Positions 28,556 through 41,100 of a DNA stretch of 64,000 bases are shown here, piece by piece. This DNA comes from Pseudeuparius sepicola (lineage: Eukaryota > Arthropoda > Insecta > Coleoptera > Anthribidae), in NCBI GenBank assembly GCA_963920635.1, contig OY987302.1:39311500-39375499 (forward strand), written 5' to 3'. A program made the position numbers and the translations under genes. The notes under the pieces are model-generated. The model saw only the letters and a program-made list of their open reading frames with translations, was not told where the DNA came from and made no database searches. How positions within the stretch are numbered: position 1 is the first letter of the stretch; each line of letters begins with the position of its first letter.

Positions 28556-31070
28556 CAGGGTGAGTTTTTTTCGATGCCCACTATGGGGATCTCGGAAACT
28601 AGCAGAGCTAGAACAAAGATTAAATGGGGAAAGAATTGCAGTTTTCAATGCTCAATATAATGCCCCTTTTGGATTTTTAAAAAAGTGCATGGCTCACTAG
28701 ATATTTTAGAAAGAGTAATTTTTTGATATTTCATCAGGTCCCTGTAGCTCCGTTATTTCTGATTATACAGAAAAACTGTAGAGACAAAAATTGTAGATAA
28801 TTTTATCCAATTATTTATGTTGTTTGTGATTTTTGAGATATGACATAAACTTGTGTTTTTTTAAATGTAAATCATAGTTGGCTGTGGCCTTATAAAATCG
28901 GCAATTTTTTGGGCTTTCCAAAGATATAATACTTGGCATAGTTATTATAGAGCTATGGCTAATTTTCTGATTTTTTTAAAATTTTTACATAGTCAGCCAT
29001 GGAATTTTTTCATAATTACGTTCTATTTTATAATTAGACATACTTCAAACTTTCTAATATTTTGTTTTTAGCTGGTAACAAAATGTAACAAAATAAAACA
29101 AAAATTAAAAAACTCAAATTCAAATTATTATTATTTTAAAAGGTCACCTTTTAAAATAAAAAAGGTGTTCAAACAATCCACCATTATTATTTAGGCAAAT
29201 ATTGCATCTTTTTAAAACTGAATTTGTCGCCTTTCTTAGAGATCGCCTGTCAATACTGGCAATTGCTTTTAAAACAGCTGCTCTTAATTCAACAATAGGG
29301 AAGTTTCCTCTAATCGATTTCGAGACAGTGGACAACATAACCAGCAAATCCAAACTTTGGAACTTTGGACAGTTTTGTTTTTATTGATAGCTTTTGTGCT
29401 AGAAGCATATTATTTATTATTATTTTCTAGTCTAAACAATAATAAATAAGAGGAAGGCAGGAGTATAAAGGATTAATTTTTCTATTTACTTTGGGGAAAG
29501 GTAGGTAGGAAATCCCAGATTAAATTATCCTTTAATGTAATTAAATTATTGGGTTTACAGCTTAGGTATATATTTATGGTTTACAGGTACAAGTTTATTA
29601 GTATTATACGTATTCTTGCACTGTGTCTACGTTGTGTTAGTAAGAGATTCTGATAAAATAAATCAATCACGGTTTCTTTTTATCTGGCGCAGTGTTAGTA
29701 TTATCGGACGAATTTGTGCAATAGCTAACAAAGCACTTTTTCGTCATTGTGAAGAAATACACACAAATACAACTCCTTTCGATGATTCTCAGTATTCTTC
29801 GTCGTCGAAATAGTAAAATAATGTGTTATATACTGTTGTGTCCACAGTGTGGACTGTCGAAGAACGTCAAGCCTTTATTTCCTCAGTTGTCAGATTTAAT
29901 CGGGGTATGACATTAGAAAGATGCTTTATGTTTATTTTAGTTTTACCAGTCCTAAATCATTTTACTTTCATGTCACAAAAGTAACTAGGTATTCTAAATA
30001 TAAAATTATATTATGAAAAATCGATTATACATGCTATTAAAATATAACTAATGAAATAGGTGCTCGAAAACGTACAGCCTGACAACAGTGGAAATTCTAA
30101 TCTGGGCATCGTTTTGTGACTTGCTTCACAGCGGTTTACGGCATAATCGATACAGCCAGGTTGGAAGAAGAAGAGATCGCAGAGTACATTTACATAGGGA
30201 AAAATGGGGATAAACTATTGTGACGTAAATTTTTAAAAATCGCTGAAATTGGCGGGAAAAGAAAAAGTGGATTTTCTCTCTAACAAAGCTGTGAAATGGT
30301 AAATTACATTGGCACTAAATTTGAAAAACCGTCAACTTCCCTATTGCCTCATACTTTATTTTGTACGGTTCCCCACAAAAAGAAATCCAAAACAGACAAA
30401 TCGGGGGATCGGGGCTGCCGGGAAATAGGTCTGTTTCTCCCTATCCAACTATTTGGATAGAGCTGATCTAGGTAATTTCTTACGGGCAAATAATTATGTG
30501 GTGGAGCTCCATCATGATAATTTTTGTTTTATTTTGTTACATGTTGTTACCAGCTAAAAATAAAATATTTGAAAGTTTGAAGTATGTCTTATTATAAAAT
30601 AGAACGTAATTATGAAAATATTCCATGGCTGACTATGTGAAAATTTAATAATTTTTTATAATAACTATGCCGAGTATTATATTTTTGGAAAGCTCAAAAA
30701 ATGGCCGATTTGATAAGGCCACGCCAACTATGATTTACATTAAAAAAAAACACAAGTTTATGTCATATCTCAAAAATCACAAACAACATAAACAATTGGA
30801 TTGGATTATCTTATTAGGCCCAAAATTATCTACAATTTTTGTCTCAACAGTTTTTCTGTATAATCAGAAATAACGGAGCTACAGAGATCTGATGAAATAG
30901 CAAAAAATCACTCTTTTCAAAATATCTAGTGAGCCATGAACTTTTTTAAAAATCCAAAAAGGGCATTAGATTGAGCATTCAATACTGCAATTATTTCCCT
31001 ATTTAACCTTTGTTCTAGCTCTGCTAGTTTCCGAGATCCCCATAGTGAGCATCGAAAAAAACTCACCCTG
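28556..31070 (-). mobile_element. Mariner-type element with about 550 bp inverted repeats, in the Gypsy LTR
   Basis: It begins CAGGGTGAGTTTTTTTCGAT and ends with the inverted form. The arms run about 28556-29100 and 30515-31070. TA at 28554-28555 and 31071-31072 is the target duplication; the intact 3' LTR shows the exact empty site, GAATATATAAGCCC. Transposase fragments lie on the - strand inside. Between 29360 and 30300 is additional unassigned sequence. Confidence 0.9.
29144..30540 (-). pseudogene. Mariner-family transposase fragments
   Basis: On the - strand near 30535-30330 the frame shows H-D-G-A-P-P-H, W-I-G-R and P-R-S-P-D-L-S-V-L-D-F-F-L-W-G, the second-Asp and third-acidic regions of an IS630/Tc1/mariner-like DDE transposase. 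The C-terminal end, with C-L-N-N-N-G-G-L-F-E-H-L, is at 29144-29353. About 1 kb of non-matching sequence with stops separates them. Inactive. Confidence 0.75.
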
Positions 31071-31072
31071 TA

Positions 31073-31225
31073 TAAGCCCTGGGAATTGGGCCTGAAGTAG
31101 TAAAAAAGGTTAGAAAGCGATTTTGTGCGAATTTTAGAGCTGGACAGTGACAGTAATCTGACAAGTTTATTTGTGATTTTTGAAGGCTAGACAATAAAGG
31201 TGGTAACCAAAACAACGAGTTTGGA
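31073..31225 (+). repeat. Gypsy 5' LTR, second part
   Basis: This continues the LTR from TAAGCCCTGGGAATTG. Relative to the 3' LTR it lacks about 12 bp (near AAAGAATATTCT) and the final CA, where an internal deletion fused the LTR to the protease region. Confidence 0.9.
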
Positions 31226-33876
31226 TTGTTGAGATCTGCGGCCAGGAATGTGACATCGTGGTGGACACTGGTTCTAGTCATACCATCGTGAGGCCGAACA
31301 TCATAGCCCACTGCAGGATTGCACCACCACCTACATTGTCGAATTGGCAAATGGTGAAGAAATTCCAGTTACAGGAGTTCAAGTTCAGAATCCTTGTGGC
31401 AGAAATAACCGACGATGTCATATTAGGACTAGATGTCATGCGTGAACAGCGGTTCAAGATAGAAGTTCACGAGAGAATTTTGACGACAAAGACAGAAGAG
31501 ATTCTGATGACATGTCCTAACATGGCTGGCAACACTACCCGAACTGTGACCGCTTGTGAAGATACCACGGTTCCGGCTAATTCAGAAAAGGTTATCAAGG
31601 CCACCTATGATGGACTGAATGGCGAAACAATTATTGTGGAACCCGAAGAAGAACGCGGACTGTATAAAAGAGGTATATTCCCTGCAAAGACGCTGACCAT
31701 CAAAAGAGGTCGTGTAATATTTGTGCGGATTGCTAACCTGAAGAACTATGATAAAAATTTGAGCAAAGGTGAAAAGATTGGGTTATGCCATGAAGTTCAG
31801 GCAGTTATGAGAAATCAGGTTGCACCACAGCAAGTTCCACAGCCCCTACCAGAGAGTCTGAAGAATATGGTCGAAGAAGCCGCTGCTTACTTAACAATGG
31901 AGCAGCAGTACCAGCTGCGAAAACTGATTGAAGAAAATCGTGATGTGTTTGATACGTCTGAATGCGATTTTGGAAGGACAGGTTTAGTGCAGCACAGGAT
32001 AAATACTGGTATTAGCTCTCCGATCAAATAGGCTCCCCGAAGGATACCCCTTGCTAAGCAAGAAGAGCTATGAGCTATGATAAAGGAAATGGAACAACAG
32101 TGAATCATTGAACCGTCACAGAGCCCGTGGGCTTCTCCAGTTATCCTAATGAAGAAGAAGGATGGTTCTATGAGGTTCTGCGTAGACTATCGACGGTTAA
32201 ATGACGTCACCAAGAAGGACAGCTAACCCATAGACAAACCTTTATTTGGGTTTGTCTATGAGCTAACCTTTACCCAGAATATAGATGACATTTTAGCTAA
32301 CAACCTAAAACTAAGCTCAAATAAATGCTGTTTCTTCAAGAAGGAAGTTGGATATTTGGGCATGTAATTTCAGAGCAAGGAGTTAAAACAGACCCAGAAA
32401 AGATAGAGTCAATTGAAAAATGTGAGTGCACTTCGTACAGGAGATTCATCCTAAACTTTGCACACATAGCCAGGCCGCTGCATAGGCTCACAGAGGATGA
32501 GATCGATTATATTGGACCTCAGATTTTGAAGAAGCATTTCAGACCTTTGTGAAAGCTTTATGTTCTTCACCGATTTTGACGTTTCCCGTTCCTGGAAAGA
32601 CATTCATCCTGGATACAGATGCCAGCAACTTTGGTGTTGGAGAAGTGCTGTCCCAGGAGCAGGAAAAAGTTATTGCCTACTTCAGTAAAACTCTGTCAAA
32701 GCCAGAGAGAAACTACTGCGTGACAAGAAGGGAACTGCTAGCAGTGGTCAAGGCCGTTAAACATTTCCACAAGTATTTATATGGCCAACCTTTCATATTA
32801 AGAACAGATCACGCATCACTAAAATGGCTATTCCAGTTCAAGAACCCAGAAGGACAAGTGGCAAGATGGCTTCAAAGGCTGCAGGAATATGACTTCAAAG
32901 TGGAACACCGCAAAGTGGACTACCATAAGAATGCTGATGCATTGTCAAGAAGACTGTCATCACTGTAGTCGACAGGAATTAAGAGAAAACCCAAACCTAA
33001 TTTTATGTAAACGAACTACTGTCCGTGGACCTGAAAATTGGGATTCGGAAGTCATCGCCAGAGAGCAAAGCGAAGATCCCATATTCGGTATAATATTTGA
33101 CCTAAAATTAAGACATATACCCAAACCTGAATGGAAAGATGTTTCGGACAAATCACCAGAGTTGAAGGCATACTGGGCACAATGGGACTCGTTAGTAATT
33201 AAAGATGGTGTACTAAAGAGAGTTTGGGAAAGTCCAGATGGAAAAGAAAAGCTATTTCTGACAGAACTGCCCAAGAATAGAGTGTCGGAGGTCCTGAAAG
33301 CCGTGCACGAAGGCGTTGGAGGTGGACACTTTGGCATTAGTAAGACCTTGAATAAAGTTAGAGAGAGGTTTTACTCGGTAAACTGTCGGGAAGATGTCGA
33401 AGAGTGGTGCCGCCGGTGTGAAGAATGTGCTTCGGCGAAGGGACCAAAAACTAGGAACAGGGGTAAAATGATGCAATACCTCGTCGGAGCTCCTTTTGAA
33501 ACAATCACCATCGACGTAGCAGGACCGATCCCAACCAGCGAATCTGGCAACCGTTATGTGTTAGTTGTTATGGACTACTTCAGCAAATGGCCAGAAGTTT
33601 ATCCAATCCCTAACCAAGAGGCCACCACAGTCGCAGAGGTCCTGTTCCAAAATTGGATATGTCGTTTTGGTGTCCCAAGAGAACTACACTCTGATCAGGG
33701 CCGCAATTTTGAGTCGGAGGTATTCCAAATGTTGGGAGGGACCATACATCGTCGTGAACAAGATTAATGATGTCGTTTATCGTATAAGACGTAGCCAAAC
33801 AGCAAAGATGAAGATAGTAAATATCGTCAGGTTGTCTCCGTACCATGAAAAGATAGATGAAGGTTATATAATTTGA
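31226..33876 (+). pseudogene. Gypsy pol remnant: protease, partial RT, RNase H, partial integrase
   Basis: Frames in order: aspartic protease with V-D-T-G-S-S-H (31258 on); RT N-terminal blocks with S-P-W-A-S-P-V and R-F-C-V-D-Y-R-R-L near 32130-32200, then a deletion that removes the YxDD palm; RT thumb and RNase H with T-D-A-S-N-F-G-V and R-T-D-H-A-S-L (32280-32968); integrase with an H-H-C-C zinc region and the first two catalytic Asp residues (32889-33740). The third acidic residue is deleted: at about 33733 the frame jumps to the chromodomain-like tail (W-E-G-P-Y-I-V) that ends at 33876. Stops and shifts separate the blocks. Confidence 0.92.
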
Positions 33877-33893
33877 TCGGGACGATCAAATAT

Positions 33894-33906
33894 TAGAGGG
33901 GGGCAG
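33894..33906 (+). promoter_or_regulatory. Gypsy polypurine tract
   Basis: AGAGGGGGGCAG lies immediately 5' of the 3' LTR, the position of the plus-strand primer. Confidence 0.85.
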
Positions 33907-34401
33907 TGTAACGAAAAATGCCTCTAAAGTTGTTATATCAGCTTTCAATGAATATGTCTGCACGGTTTTCTAACCTACTCAAAGATTTAGCAGATAAATT
34001 TTAAGTTTGGGTATTCTACATACAGTTTTATAATTTTTGTAATTAATTTAGAGGCATTTTCCGTCACATCTTTGTTGGCCTGAGGCCCCCAGGGCCCCAT
34101 TTTCCTTTAGTTTTCATTGTTTCCCTTGTAGAGCTTCCATAACTTTCTAGAAAGTTTGCTAGAACTTTATGATTTGTGAACTATCATTGGCCAGGAATAT
34201 TCTAGAGTATTCTCCAGTCTTCCTTTTGAATATATAAGCCCTGGGAATTGAGCCTGAAGTAGTAAAAAGGTTAGAAAGCGATTTTGTGCGAATTTTAGAG
34301 CTGAAAGAATATTCTTGGACAGTGACAGTAATCTGACAAGTTTATTTGTGATTTTTGAAGGCTAAAAATAAAGGTGGTAACCAAGGCAACGAGTTTGGAC
34401 A
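33907..34401 (+). repeat. Gypsy 3' LTR
   Basis: The 495 bp uninterrupted LTR runs from TGTAACG to TTTGGACA. It contains the uninterrupted target site of the element nested in the 5' LTR. Confidence 0.95.
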
Positions 34402-34534
34402 ATATGTTTTTTGAAGAAATTTATCGTGTTGACAGAAAATTTATTAAAATCAACTCATTTTTCTAATTATATAGGAAACGTTTATTCACTTTTGGCATAT
34501 AATTAAACTATATTTTAACTAACAAAGAAATGTT

Positions 34535-35220
34535 TTAAAAGAAATTCCTAATATTGTCAATAAACAGAAAATCGTCAAAAATTAAATACCACTGCGTTAC
34601 ATCGCCTTTTTGACTTATTACTGCCTCGATACGTCTCAATATAGTGTTAACTAATGTTTGTAAATCATCTGGAGAGAATAAACTATTCCAAATTTCTTGG
34701 AGACAAGCATGCAACTCTGGAACAGTTCTTGCGGGTTGTGATCGCAACTCCTTCATTATATGCCATAATGTTTCGATCGGCGAAAGATCTGGACTGCTAA
34801 CCGTTTATTTTAAAAGCGAAATATTGTTTTCTAACATCCAATCTTTCACTTTTTAGCCGTATGACAAGAGGCGCCATCTTGTTGGAAGATACATTCAATA
34901 TTTTCCAAACGCAGTTCTTCAATTTTTAGTTTCAAATTGTTTTGAAGGACGTTAATGTATTTATCAGCGTTCATGATGCCATCTACAAAGTGTAATTTTC
35001 TGACCCCTCTAGCTGACATGGATCCCCAAATCATCACAGAAGACGGAAACTTAACTTTCTTCTTAAGGCAGTCCGTGTGATACACTTCTCCTTTAGTTGT
35101 AATTACTCGGCTTCGACTATCACCAACAAAAACTTCAAATATAGCATCATCACTCCATATAATAGGGTAGGTACCTACTTGACGAAATTTGACAAACTTG
35201 ATAAAACAATTCCTGGACAC
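34535..35220 (-). pseudogene. Tc1-like transposase remnant (DD34E)
   Basis: On the - strand, 35220-34846 holds W-S-D-D-A-I-F-E-V-F (first Asp), V-M-I-W-G-S-M-S-A-R-G and Q-Q-D-G-A-S-C-H-T-A-K (second Asp). After a stop and frameshift, S-P-D-L-S-P-I-E-T-L-W (catalytic Glu) and the C-terminal helices continue to 34535. The DNA-binding N-terminus is missing. TIRs were not identified with certainty. Confidence 0.85.
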
Positions 35221-35889
35221 TACGATTATTTAAAAAAAAATATATTTACGTAACTATCAAGTTTTTAGGCTTTCTTAGAAATTTGGCGGGAAAGTCACAA
35301 GTGTTTTAAAAAGGTAATTTGGCAACATAGCGATACCACTGAAGTGTTCTGAGACATAACCTTATTCGACAGTGAAAGTTGCAAGGAATTTCAAAATTCT
35401 AACCTCAAACTCCCAGACTTATGATGCCCCGTGAAACCACATTTAGTCAAGAAGTGTTTTTTTTTCGTAAATACCTATTCAATCGTTTTTCTGCAATTTT
35501 TTTTGGCTAGGTTGGGCCTAAAGTCCGGAATTGGGGCTCAGTACTTCTAAGCACTATGGCGCCTTTATAAAAGCGCCTTCAGGATGGTTCCTAGGACGAG
35601 GTTCTCTCTTTATTAATAACTCATAATACTGTACTATTACTACAACGTAGGTACAAACCTTTGCAGTTTTATCCCATGAATTTCGGCAGACGCTAAATCG
35701 GATTATTAGAAAAAATTGTGCTACTAAAAAATCATCCATTTTCGGCAAATTACGGATTGTCCTTTCATAGTTCATGATACCTTACCTTACACATCTAACA
35801 ACACGATAACTAGGTCTGCAAACAATATATTATAATAGTAAATATCAATAACAAACTATAATAAATCGCACAGATATGTTTTTTTTCTG

Positions 35890-36133
35890 CTTATTGGGTT
35901 CGATTGTACCTTACGGATATCATTAGCCCAGTTTCGGGGACCATGCCAACGTGACGTGGTTACACGTCCCCCTTCTTTTATAATAGTCAACTATTCATTC
36001 TTAACCTAAGGACATATACAAACATAAATACAAACACAACACCCATGACACATACCGTGGTGGGACTCGAACCCACGACGTACGGTGCCAAAGCGTGGGT
36101 CTAATCCAAAGACCCACTCGGACACCGCCGCCC
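35890..36133 (-). repeat. tRNA-derived SINE
   Basis: Read on the - strand, the head GGCGGCGGTGTCCGAGTGGG carries an A box (36115-36126). A B box, GGTTCGAGTCC, lies at 36063-36073. These are internal RNA polymerase III promoter elements of a Ser/Leu-type tRNA-like head. An unrelated body of about 170 bp follows. It is not a functional tRNA gene, because the 3' half of the cloverleaf is not followed by a matching acceptor stem. Confidence 0.8.
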
Positions 36134-36259
36134 CTACTAATGTTTTGATTTAGCAACATAGGGAATGACAGTTGGCATCACGGGATGTCATCTGCGATCA
36201 GAAAACCATACGTGTTAGATGACATGTGGATATATGAATAGGGTTAGATGCCAATGAAC

Positions 36260-37036
36260 AGCACAGTCGTATTGACCATACCCGTAAACCCCACATACCA
36301 AATTTCACGGTCATAACTTATACAGGGCGTTCACAAAATAGCTTTAAACATAGCAAAAATACGTTTTACGGAGTACTCTGTACAAACATCGAGAGATATT
36401 TTAAAATTATTTCTTTGCAGTTTGATTAGGGCTCACATAAGCCATCAATTCCCACGATTTCATGGCCCTGCCTGTTCGCATTAAAATACAAAAATAGAAA
36501 AAAAATTGATTTTTCTCTTGGTGTTTTTTACTTTTTTTTCTACAATTTTAACTTATGCCTATTAAAAAACATAAACAATATTAAATTTTAGAAAGTATTT
36601 TCAATAAAGAGCACCCTGGATACGTGGATACCAATCAATTTTTAAACTTTTTCAAATTAAGAGAAGGGTGCTTTTTATTGAAAATATATTCTAAAATTTA
36701 ATATTGTTTATATTTTTAATAGGCATAAGTTAAAATTGTAGAAAGAATGTAAAAAAACACCAACAGAAAAATTGATTTTTTAAAATTTTTGTATTTTTAA
36801 TGCGAACGCCCTGTATAAGGCAGGGCCATGAAATCGTGGGAATTGATGGCTTATGTGAGCCCTAATCAAACTGCAAAGAAATAATTTTAAAATATCTCTC
36901 GGTGTTTGTACAGAGTACTACGAAAAACCGTATTTTTGCAATGTTTGAAGCTATTTTGTGAACGCCCTGTATAAGTTAAGACCGTGAAACTTGGTAGGTA
37001 TGTGGGGTTTTCGGGTATGGTCAATACGACTGTGCT
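36260..37036. mobile_element. Hairpin MITE with about 385 bp arms
   Basis: AGCACAGTCGTATTGACCAT at 36260 is mirrored by ATGGTCAATACGACTGTGCT ending at 37036; nearly the whole unit is a palindrome centred near 36645. TACAGGGCGTTCACAAAATA (36322) and its inverse (about 36974) lie inside the arms and look like older MITE ends. No protein. Confidence 0.85.
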
Positions 37037-37439
37037 ATTCATTTTTTCCTAAAAAAATGCCTAATGTACTTTTGCAGTTTTTGGGGGTATAATTTTGATC
37101 ATAGTAGGTCATGGAAAAGACAAATCTGAAAAAAATTAGTGTCAAAATGTAGATCTTTCAGAGCACTATATTTTTTAAAAAAAGTTTTTAAAAATCGGTC
37201 AACCCGTAAAAAAATAATGAATTGTCTCGACTTTAAGCGAAACACTGTATATTGTATATATTTTAACTAAAGTGATACGTCGTGGTAGAGATGAAGGATA
37301 TAGTTTCCAGCGTGTGCAGCATAAACACCATTTTGCTATAGAGGAGTCAATATACGGAACATATTCGTAATGAAAAAGTCTTTATGTGACAAAATTTGTG
37401 TGTGCAATTGCGTTCGTTAAAGCTCAAAGGTTGCAATAC

Positions 37440-37989
37440 ATTAAGTAATAGATATTTAGGCAAGCTGGAGATACTTGAATAGAAAACTGAAATTTGCCCT
37501 TGTTCCACGAATTATTCAAACCAGCAGTGCAAATTATAAACCTGTTGGATCCGTCAAATCCTATATCCATGGACCGTTCTGAATGGTTCCAGTTTACAGT
37601 GGAATTAAACAAAATCCTTGAAAAATTGGGTTGCAATACCACCAAAAGAATTGTACCCTGGTATCAACTATATGATGATTGTGATTTCTAAAGGGGATAT
37701 TAATTTTTATTTCACTGCTTCTGATGTAATGGAATTGTTTACAATTGATTGTAAAATAACCTCAAAAATTAATTTAATATTAAAATATAACTTATTGGAT
37801 TTTTATTATAACATGTTAGATGAAGTGAATGATTTGTTATTAAAATATAACTATAATATAAATGCTATAGATATTATAAAATCACTATGTACTCTGTCAG
37901 ATAATATTAATGTATACTGTATTTTTGAACTTCTCTCATTCAATGAGAACTTTGGTTTAGCTGATTTGTATAGGAGGAGGTTTTATTAA
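37440..37989 (+). pseudogene. Polinton gene convergent with PolB (unknown function), frameshifted copy
   Basis: This is homologous to the 184-residue protein at 54613-55167: shared order F-x-P-A-x-x-I-x-N-x-L-D, an L/D-R-x-E-W block, then S-D-V-M-E-L and a Leu/Asn-rich C-terminal region ending with Y-N-x-N. It lies in two frames (37494-37691 and 37618-37989), so one frameshift near 37650 breaks it. As in element A it converges with PolB. Function unknown. Confidence 0.7.
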
Positions 37990-38024
37990 ATAAAAAACAC
38001 ACGAAGTTAATAAATCTTTTATTT
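37989..38024. terminator. Overlapping convergent polyadenylation signals
   Basis: AATAAA on the + strand at 37989-37994 and AATAAA on the - strand (TTTATT at 38019-38024) serve the two genes that converge here. Confidence 0.6.
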
Positions 38025-38039
38025 ATTACCCTAATACAC

Positions 38040-38183
38040 TTATTTAGGACTAAAATAATGAGAAGGAATGTGTTTTGTCACATCTTTGAATAAATTCTTG
38101 GTACTGCATGGAATACATGAGCTGATGGGTGTATCTGTTGCCGCACCACATGTTGTACATTTATATTTTACTGGTACAGGCAT
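38040..38183 (-). CDS. 47-residue Cys4 zinc-ribbon-like micro-ORF downstream of PolB
   Basis: This ATG-initiated frame starts a few bases after the PolB stop. It contains C-T-T-C and, 12 residues later, C-I-P-C, the spacing of a small zinc ribbon, followed by a Lys/His-rich tail. The - strand AATAAA follows the stop. No counterpart is seen after PolB in element A. It could be a small second cistron or a shifted tail of PolB. Not recognised. Confidence 0.4.
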   Translation of the reverse strand: MPVPVKYKCTTCGAATDTPISSCIPCSTKNLFKDVTKHIPSHYFSPK

Positions 38184-38193
38184 GGTGTAGATT

Positions 38194-41100
38194 TCAGTTC
38201 TCAATTTGTGGAATACCGTAGTGTCCCCAAGGTAGAGTGACATCATTATTAACTAAGTATCGTTTATCATCGAAAGGGCTGAGTGCAATTTTGTTTTGTT
38301 TCATACTGAAAACATTATGAGCAAATGAACGAATAGTGCAATAGGTAGCGGTCTTTTCTTTTTTCTTAAGTAGACAATTTACATAATCATCGAAAGTTAA
38401 ATAATTCTTAACAACACCATACTTAATCCCCTTTAATTTTTTAATACATTGCTCGCCTTCAATCAGAAACGTGTACATTTTTGACCTAAGACCGACAAAG
38501 TGAGTCATTATTTTTCCATTAAGTTCATCTTTCATAAGACCTGGCACTTTTTTATTTACAAGCGGTATATTATATTGATTATCAACCGAATAATCACTGG
38601 TGTCAAAACGATGCAAATCTCGCTTTATAACTTCATCGTACACGTCATCACATTTTAATTCATAAAGTAAGCTATCAGTGTCCGTATAAAGTAGTTTGCA
38701 TTGGTCAGTTGAATATTTTTGCAACATGTAGTCGTAATGGAAATTCTAAACACACGTCTTCAGTTTTATTCAGTTCAATTGCAACTAAATTTGTATTAAA
38801 AATTAATCGGCTGTTAAAAACCGGGCTAGCAATTAAATTCTTGGCTCCATACCTACCTTCCCATTTTCTAACCAATTTAACATTTCTATGTTTGCGAATA
38901 TTTTCCATGGTACCGTATACGGCATTAACCATCAATTTAATTACTTGTTTTTCAAAATTAAACTTAGCTTTTGTCCTCAAGTCTGTATTAAATTTAATGT
39001 AAGGAGCTAGCCAGGCAGACTGACTAAATTTTAAAACCCTATGAATCTTTTTTAAAATTAAACCGTGACTTAACGCCTGTTTAAGAGCCCTGTAGTGTAC
39101 AACATACTTTTCTTTTGAATTAAGAGTTGTCATAAGTTTGGCGAGTTTGGAATTTGGAGGTTTAGAATGTTCTGCGCAAAACGGTAGGTCTTTATGGGGG
39201 TCATGTAAATTTTCCGGAAACGTATCCTTCTGGACCGTTATCCGGAATATTCATCACGTTAATGTTTGTATTCACCCATTGGAAGTTACCATAAGGAAGA
39301 GATTACCCCATTGCCCACCCGTATAAATTATTTACATCCAAATAAAGTAAGTATTTGTTGTTTGCTTCAGAATATCTATTACAATATCTTGAAAGGTTTC
39401 TAATCGACACCCAGTATATTTAAGCATACACCAAGTGTATCCAGGTAAAGTGTAGCACCAAGCCGGATCCAAGCCATAATCTTTATACAAGTTTTCCTAA
39501 AGTTCTGAAATATATCGGTAAGAATCATAATGTCAGTCTTGAGATATAGGTCACTATATTCACCTAAACTTGAATATTAAATTTATCCCAAACTAACTGA
39601 GCATGTCTGTAATCGCTTTGGCTAATGTGAGTATCGTTTAACTTGCTATAGAATTGCTCAACTAGTGGTAAACACTTCTCATTAAGTTTATTTATGTCAT
39701 CGATATAATCATAACAAAATACCCCCTTTTTGGTTAACAGATCTAGATTGTTGGAAGATACATCACTAAATTCCTTTTGGGTATTAATAGAGTCCCCTTT
39801 ATCGAGAGACGATGCTAATGTATCCCAAGAGAAGCCTAACAATTTAAAGGAGTCCATGAATCTAAATTTAACTTCAGTATCGGTATCAGAAACTGTAAAA
39901 CTAATATATTTTTCCTTGTTTATTGGAAGCAATGTCACATTATGCTTTTTAGCAAGATCTCTTATAATAAAATGACTGTCGTACCCACTAATTATGAAAT
40001 ACTATCGGTACTACAAAGGAATTTCTGTAATTTAAGTTACACGCTTGGTGCGCGTATCCGTGAAAACGTGATGTCATGTGATCACGATCACTACTATTAT
40101 ATCGTTAGAATTAAACGGTTTTTCACATATGTGACATGTAGCAGTTGCATTTTTTAAACTTATAGATTCACTCATTGGCTCATTAGTTTTTAATTTTGAA
40201 GCAACAGAGTGCTATATTTTCCATTTCATTCGCAAACCAAGACATGCAATCACTTCCACGGTAACTCTTATAGAAAGATAATGTATCATCATAATCACAT
40301 TTAAAATAGTAGCCTGCGCTAAACGCTTCATGTTCTTGATACCTAGCGATTTTTAAACATTGAGATTCATCATAAGGTTTTAGGATTGATTCGAAATCAG
40401 CATAAATAATAAATGGTACTTTTTCCTTATGGATATAATTTTTAAATTCCATATACTTATTTTTCGGAAATGAGACTTTGCAGTTGTTTATATCTCGACA
40501 ATATTAAATGTGTTCGTTTAACTTTTCTTGGGATGAGTAATAATTTAAGCATCTATCACAAACAAACATCTTACATTTATGCTTTGTAGTTTGGGATTTT
40601 ATTAATCTTGATACATTTTTAATCCAACAGTAGTGGTAATTGATTTCGGTTGTTGATTCATCGGTAGGGAGAGCTTCATGTTCACCGACTTTTGGAAAAT
40701 ATGTGTCCTGAACTAGAAGTAAATTTGCATGTTTTTCCATTTTGTTTTTAGTTAGACGAGCTGGAGAAGTTCTAAATGTGCTTGATTTATCTTCATTTGA
40801 CACTAACTCTAGGACATACACATTTACCGATATATTATTCATTTTTTCAAATTTTGCTATTTGACTTAGAGTTACAGGAAATTCAAGGCCATCTAGGTTT
40901 AAAACGGTTGAAGGGTGGGGATATGAGGATGTGCAATTTGGTCTTCCAACAGGTGGATATAGAGCTTACACAATACTCAAAACAAAGATTATCATCATTT
41001 TGAATGTTAATACACGCTTTTTTAGATTGTATTGATTCCGGGAGGTTTATGTAAGATCTACCACCGTTTCCCATCTCTACCTTGTTTATATTAACTTCCA

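Larger units (their letters stand above)
28226..34401 (+). mobile_element. Gypsy-type LTR retrotransposon, internally deleted, with nested DNA transposon
   Basis: Two nearly identical LTRs start TGTAACGAAAAATGCC at 28226 and 33907. The element is bracketed by a 4 bp target duplication ATAT (28222-28225 and 34402-34405). The 5' LTR is split by a 2.5 kb mariner-type element. gag, the primer binding site, the RT palm and the distal integrase are deleted, so it is non-autonomous. Confidence 0.93.

Noticed and set aside
29202..29387. + strand open frame in the mariner-type element
   Set aside because: It is antisense to the transposase C-terminal fragment, which carries the recognisable motif.
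36050..36133. Possible functional tRNA gene on the - strand
   Set aside because: A and B boxes are present, but the sequence continues into a SINE body and no acceptor stem pairs with the head.
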